A DNA stretch of 64,000 nt from JBEEOW01 sp041191405 (GTDB taxonomy: Bacteria > Bacteroidota > Bacteroidia > Cytophagales > UBA9547): assembly GCA_041191405.1 (NCBI GenBank), contig JBEEOW010000023.1, positions 1-64,000 of the forward strand, written 5' to 3'. A program made the position numbers and the translations under genes. Below, in pieces: positions 60,726-64,000 of this stretch (position 1 is the stretch's first letter; each line of letters starts with the position of its first letter). The notes under the pieces were generated by a model that was not told where the DNA came from, did not search any database, and worked only from the letters and a program-made list of their open reading frames with translations.

Positions 60726-62516
60726 TTACTCTACAAGTAATTTTTGAATTTTTACTCCAGTTTGAGACTGAATAGAAACAAAATAAACACCGTTATTTAA
60801 TTTTTCAGTAAGTGCTAATTTAGAAACCTCATTACCAAAGAAATTTAATGTTGTTTCAAAATGAACCTTCTCATTCAAATCGTAAATTTTAACAATAATT
60901 CCATCTGCTTCTGAAGAACCATTATAATTGATATATAGGTCATTGCCAATAAGCGGATTTGGGAAAACTGTGAACTCATTTACATTATTACTTGAAACTT
61001 CAATGATTTTAGAATATGTACTAACACCATCAAAATCAACTTGTTTTAATCTGTAATATTTTAATGGATTAGTTACTGTTATCGAATAATTACTTAAGGT
61101 ATTTGTTGTACCTATTCCGTTTACAGTTGCGATAGGTTTAAAATTTACAGCATCATTTGAAGCTTCAACAATAAATTCTTTATTATTATACTCCATTGAA
61201 GTAGCCCATGAAATCAAAGCTGAATTTCCGTGTAAAACACCATCAAAAGTTACAAAAGTTACAGGAACTGGTGATGAACCTAAAGAGAAAACTCTACCAC
61301 CAGCTGTAATTCTTGCATTCTTTCCTCCTGCTAAACGTGCAGGCACAGATGCATTAATAGTAAAAGTTTTATATTGAGAACCTGTAGAAATTCCTGAATT
61401 TGAAATACTAGTTGTTGTACCATATTCATATAATGTAGAAAATGAAGTACTTGCAATAATTGACGTAGGAGAACCTGTTAATTCAAATCGTCCTTTATTT
61501 CCAGTTACTGCATAAGTAACTCCAGTACCAATAATAATTTGACCAGTTCCTGACAAAGTACCGTTAATTATTGGAGCATTTTCTTCCGAATAAATTAATA
61601 CATTATTGTTTGTAAAAGTTTGACCACTTGGTATAGTTAATTTACCAACATTAATTGAAGAACCATCTGCAATTTTAACTTCATTTTGCATAGTAACATT
61701 TGATGAAATTATTCCTGCACCTGATAAGTTCAATACACTTGTCGGTTTTAAAACGAGGGTGCTTGAACCTGAAATTGTGCCATTTACTACAACTGATGTT
61801 CCTGTTATTATTAATGAATCTGATAAGGTTAAAGTTGTACCCGAGTTAATAGTAAAAGTATTTTTAACAGTTACATTATTATTAATTATAGCATTTGAGC
61901 CAGACAAAGTTAATTTATTAAAAATAACACCTGGTAAAGTTTGGTTATTACCAGCAAACTCAAAAGCACCATCTGCTAAATATACTTTAGTTAAAGAATC
62001 TAATGCAAAATTACCATATAATTTTGTAAATGGATTAGGGCTATTTGAATGAGAAAACTTTCCTTTTCCTGTTAAATTACCGCCAATTTCAATAATACTT
62101 GAACTCCACAGCCAGCTATTTTTTTCAGATATATTTACTGAACCTGTTATATTTAAAGTTCCGTTATTATATAGAATACCATTTATTTTTACATCTCCTG
62201 TAACATTTAAGGTTTTATTTTGTTCGATTGCAAGACTGTAATTGTTTAGTATTTCTAAATATGCGACAGTAGTATTAGAATAACTTTGAATTCTAGCATT
62301 TAAAAGTGGTCCAGTTCCAATTATTACAGAATCAGTTGAACGTGGGACTCTTCCTAAATCCCAATTTGCTGAAGTTTCCCAATTGCTATTAATTTTACTA
62401 TCAAATTTCCATGTAATTTTGGTTGCATTTGCTATGTTTATCAAAAATAAACTAGTCAAAAATAATGCAGCTCTTTTAAAACTGTTTGAAATATCTTGAT
62501 TTGATAATTTTAACAT
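60726..62516 (-). CDS. Secreted beta-helix-like protein with type A T9SS sorting domain
   Basis: A 596-residue protein. A slightly long signal region ends at about residue 31 (INIANA). The body begins WETSANWDLGRVPRSTDSVII, a common opening of Bacteroidota beta-helix surface proteins that frame a plane of repeated strands, and continues with LNVTGDVKINGILYNNGTLNITGSVNI, NNNVTVKNTFTINSGTTLTLSD and similar beta-helix rungs to about residue 400. An Ig-like segment (LISWATSMEYNNKEFIVEASND ... YYRLKQVDFDG) precedes the type A sorting domain (FTVFPNPLIGNDLYINY ... NNGVYFVSIQ ... KIQKLLVE). Function is probably adhesive or structural; no catalytic motif seen. Monocistronic, with a leader hairpin before the ATG at 62516. 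Confidence 0.82.
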   Translation of the reverse strand: MLKLSNQDISNSFKRAALFLTSLFLINIANATKITWKFDSKINSNWETSANWDLGRVPRSTDSVIIGTGPLLNARIQSYSNTTVAYLEILNNYSLAIEQNKTLNVTGDVKINGILYNNGTLNITGSVNISEKNSWLWSSSIIEIGGNLTGKGKFSHSNSPNPFTKLYGNFALDSLTKVYLADGAFEFAGNNQTLPGVIFNKLTLSGSNAIINNNVTVKNTFTINSGTTLTLSDSLIITGTSVVVNGTISGSSTLVLKPTSVLNLSGAGIISSNVTMQNEVKIADGSSINVGKLTIPSGQTFTNNNVLIYSEENAPIINGTLSGTGQIIIGTGVTYAVTGNKGRFELTGSPTSIIASTSFSTLYEYGTTTSISNSGISTGSQYKTFTINASVPARLAGGKNARITAGGRVFSLGSSPVPVTFVTFDGVLHGNSALISWATSMEYNNKEFIVEASNDAVNFKPIATVNGIGTTNTLSNYSITVTNPLKYYRLKQVDFDGVSTYSKIIEVSSNNVNEFTVFPNPLIGNDLYINYNGSSEADGIIVKIYDLNEKVHFETTLNFFGNEVSKLALTEKLNNGVYFVSIQSQTGVKIQKLLVE

Positions 62517-62536
62517 GAATACTAGTATAAAAGAAT

Positions 62537-62575
62537 TTGAAATTATAACTATTTAATAAATGGTTATAATTTCAA
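62537..62575 (-). promoter_or_regulatory. Perfect 13-bp hairpin in the leader of the 60726-62516 gene
   Basis: TTGAAATTATAAC (62537-62549) and GTTATAATTTCAA (62563-62575) around a 13-nt loop, ending 20 nt before the ATG at 62516. No T-run follows on the minus strand. Similar in form to the hairpin at 9752-9782, also before a type A sorting-domain gene. Confidence 0.5.
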
Positions 62576-62662
62576 TTTAAAGTTTAAAAATTGTAACCTA
62601 TTTGTAAATTTATTACAATAAAAATCAAATACAAGTTTAATAATCATTTTTTAACGCATAAA

Positions 62663-62688
62663 AAAAGCTACCCGATTGAGTAGCTTTT
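62663..62688 (-). terminator. Rho-independent terminator of the CBM6 gene
   Basis: Perfect 9-bp stem AAAAGCTAC (62663-62671) and GTAGCTTTT (62680-62688), loop of 8 nt, T-run on the minus strand after it. It begins 22 bp past the stop codon. Confidence 0.85.
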
Positions 62689-62710
62689 GAAATCTTTTGC
62701 TTGAATAAAA

Positions 62711-64000
62711 TTACAATTTTACAAATCTCACTGATTTAGTGATAGTTTTGCCATTATATTTTATAATGTAAACACCTTGAGGTAAATTTTCATTTACATG
62801 AAGGAACGTTTGGTTGTTCTCTACAAAATAGTCTTTTACTAACTTACCTTCAAGGGTTAATATTTCAACTTTACCTTCGTATAAACCAGCTATTACAAAA
62901 TCATTTGCCGAAGGGTTTGGATAAACTTTTAAAGTTACCTGATTTTCTAACTCTTCGTTTGTACCTAAAACAACTGCTGGTGTAAAGTTAAAATAATTTA
63001 AATTTGCATCATCAGCAACTATTGCAACCTTTAATACTTGATTATCACCTGCTTTTAAATAAATATTAGGTACAGTGATGGTTTTAAATGTAGCCCAACC
63101 TCCAGTAGTTGCAAATGATATGTTGTTTGTGATTGCAGTATCATTTAAATAAAACTTAAGTACAGGAGTAATTTTATTGTCTGCATAATTATTAGCATAA
63201 CGAATATCTAAATTATAATTCTGTGATTTAGTTACATTTACTGTATATTTCAACCATTCGCCTGCATCAGTATAACCCAAATTATAACCAATTCCTCCAT
63301 CGGTACAATTTTCAATATCAACAGTTGTATTTCTAAATGAAGTAGCATCTCCAGTATTTGTAGGAGTTAAATCATAATAAGCAATTCCTTGCCCTCCGTT
63401 ATCAAATTCTTCTGCCTCTACCTTACCTGGAATCAAAAATGGTGTTCCATTATATGGTGTATGTAGTGGTACAACTTTTTTGTTAACTTTTAATTTAGCA
63501 ATATTAGAAGTTAAACTTGTTGCACCTGAAGTAACAACAACTGTATAATTACCAGAATCAGCAATTTGTACATTGTTCAAAATTAAAGATGAGGAAGTGG
63601 CATTTGGAATGTTAACATTATTCTTTTTCCATTGATAAGTTACACCACTTGCACCTGAAGCTACTACTGTAAATGTAACATTATTGGCACCTTCAGTAAC
63701 TGTTAAACCACTTGGTTGTGAACTTATACATAATGAAATACAATCAACTAAGGAAATTGCAATTGCTCCATCTGATGGATATGCATCGAAATATAAAATA
63801 CCATTTTTTACTTTTTTTGAAGTAATTGTTTTTACACCTTGGGTAATAACGTAATCTTGTGCAGTTAAACCACTTAAATTAACCTTTAGTGTTACAGGAG
63901 ATTTTACTTGTAGCGGATTTAAATAAGTGGCTACATCAAAAGTTGGAGTATTCCAAGTAATATTAATAACCTTATTTTGAGCATTATAAGTTGTAATTGG
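62711..64000 (-). CDS. Partial secreted protein: Ig-like domain, CBM6 and type A T9SS sorting domain
   Basis: The frame is open to the right edge, so the N-terminus lies outside; at least 429 codons are present. From the edge: a beta-sandwich segment (VKSPVTLKVNLSGLTAQDYVI, NGILYFDAYPSDGAIAISLV) resembling the C-terminal domain found behind some glycoside hydrolase catalytic domains, then an Ig-like domain (QPSGLTVTEGANNVTF, YQWKKNNVNI, ADSGNYTVVV), then a CBM6 (PGKVEAEEFDNGGQGIAYYD, DGGIGYNLGYTDAGEWLKYTV, TGGWATFKTITV, ending ANLNYFNF) and a type A sorting domain (VYPNPSANDFVIAG ... PQGVYIIKYNG ... KSVRFVKL). CBM6 binds xylan or beta-glucan-like chains, so the full protein is probably a polysaccharide-degrading enzyme carried to the surface by T9SS. 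Confidence 0.85.
   Translation of the reverse strand, partial: PITTYNAQNKVINITWNTPTFDVATYLNPLQVKSPVTLKVNLSGLTAQDYVITQGVKTITSKKVKNGILYFDAYPSDGAIAISLVDCISLCISSQPSGLTVTEGANNVTFTVVASGASGVTYQWKKNNVNIPNATSSSLILNNVQIADSGNYTVVVTSGATSLTSNIAKLKVNKKVVPLHTPYNGTPFLIPGKVEAEEFDNGGQGIAYYDLTPTNTGDATSFRNTTVDIENCTDGGIGYNLGYTDAGEWLKYTVNVTKSQNYNLDIRYANNYADNKITPVLKFYLNDTAITNNISFATTGGWATFKTITVPNIYLKAGDNQVLKVAIVADDANLNYFNFTPAVVLGTNEELENQVTLKVYPNPSANDFVIAGLYEGKVEILTLEGKLVKDYFVENNQTFLHVNENLPQGVYIIKYNGKTITKSVRFVKL

Overview
The window is AT-rich DNA from a member of the Bacteroidota, most likely a free-living gliding or particle-attached lineage; genus cannot be told from the sequence. The diagnosis rests on type IX secretion (T9SS) hallmarks: type A C-terminal sorting domains ending in YPNP...GVYxxxV...KxxIxK-like segments, type B (gliding-motility/CHU_C) sorting domains, a PorP/SprF-family outer-membrane protein, long PKD-repeat proteins, and almost no recognisable Shine-Dalgarno sequences.

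Left part (1-14.7 kb), mixed small genes. It holds the 3' remnant of a type B sorting-domain gene followed by a small Lys-rich lipoprotein; a malic enzyme fused to a phosphotransacetylase-like domain (maeB); two small membrane proteins of unknown role; an outer-membrane barrel; a phytase-like/PhoX-like secreted protein carrying a near-identical 472-residue internal duplication; a Gfo/Idh/MocA oxidoreductase; a PIN-domain toxin with a previously uncounted 51-codon partner overlapping it by ATGA; and a TonB-C/MORN-type periplasmic protein.

Central and right part (14.9-60.4 kb), all on the minus strand. This is one continuous run of surface-protein genes. In transcription order: an outer-membrane barrel (584 aa), a giant 6759-aa secreted protein made mostly of two different families of very large tandem repeats, an FN3 protein, three tandem phage-tail-collar-like proteins, a 3457-aa PKD/Ig-like protein with a type A sorting domain, then (after a 169-bp gap holding twelve heptanucleotide repeats) a 2003-aa Ig/PKD protein with a type B sorting domain and its PorP/SprF partner. 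Gaps in the first seven genes are 1 to 45 bp, so they look like a single 37.7-kb operon. I infer a cell-surface or extracellular assembly: barrel as OM anchor or conduit, giant beta-rich protein as a long structural element, collar-type trimers as tips or adhesive ends, PKD proteins as stalk or adhesin. The role is not known.

Right end (60.4-64 kb): a type A sorting-domain protein with a beta-helix-like body and a partial CBM6 carbohydrate-binding protein that runs off the window. No rRNA, tRNA, CRISPR array, transposase or integrase was seen.
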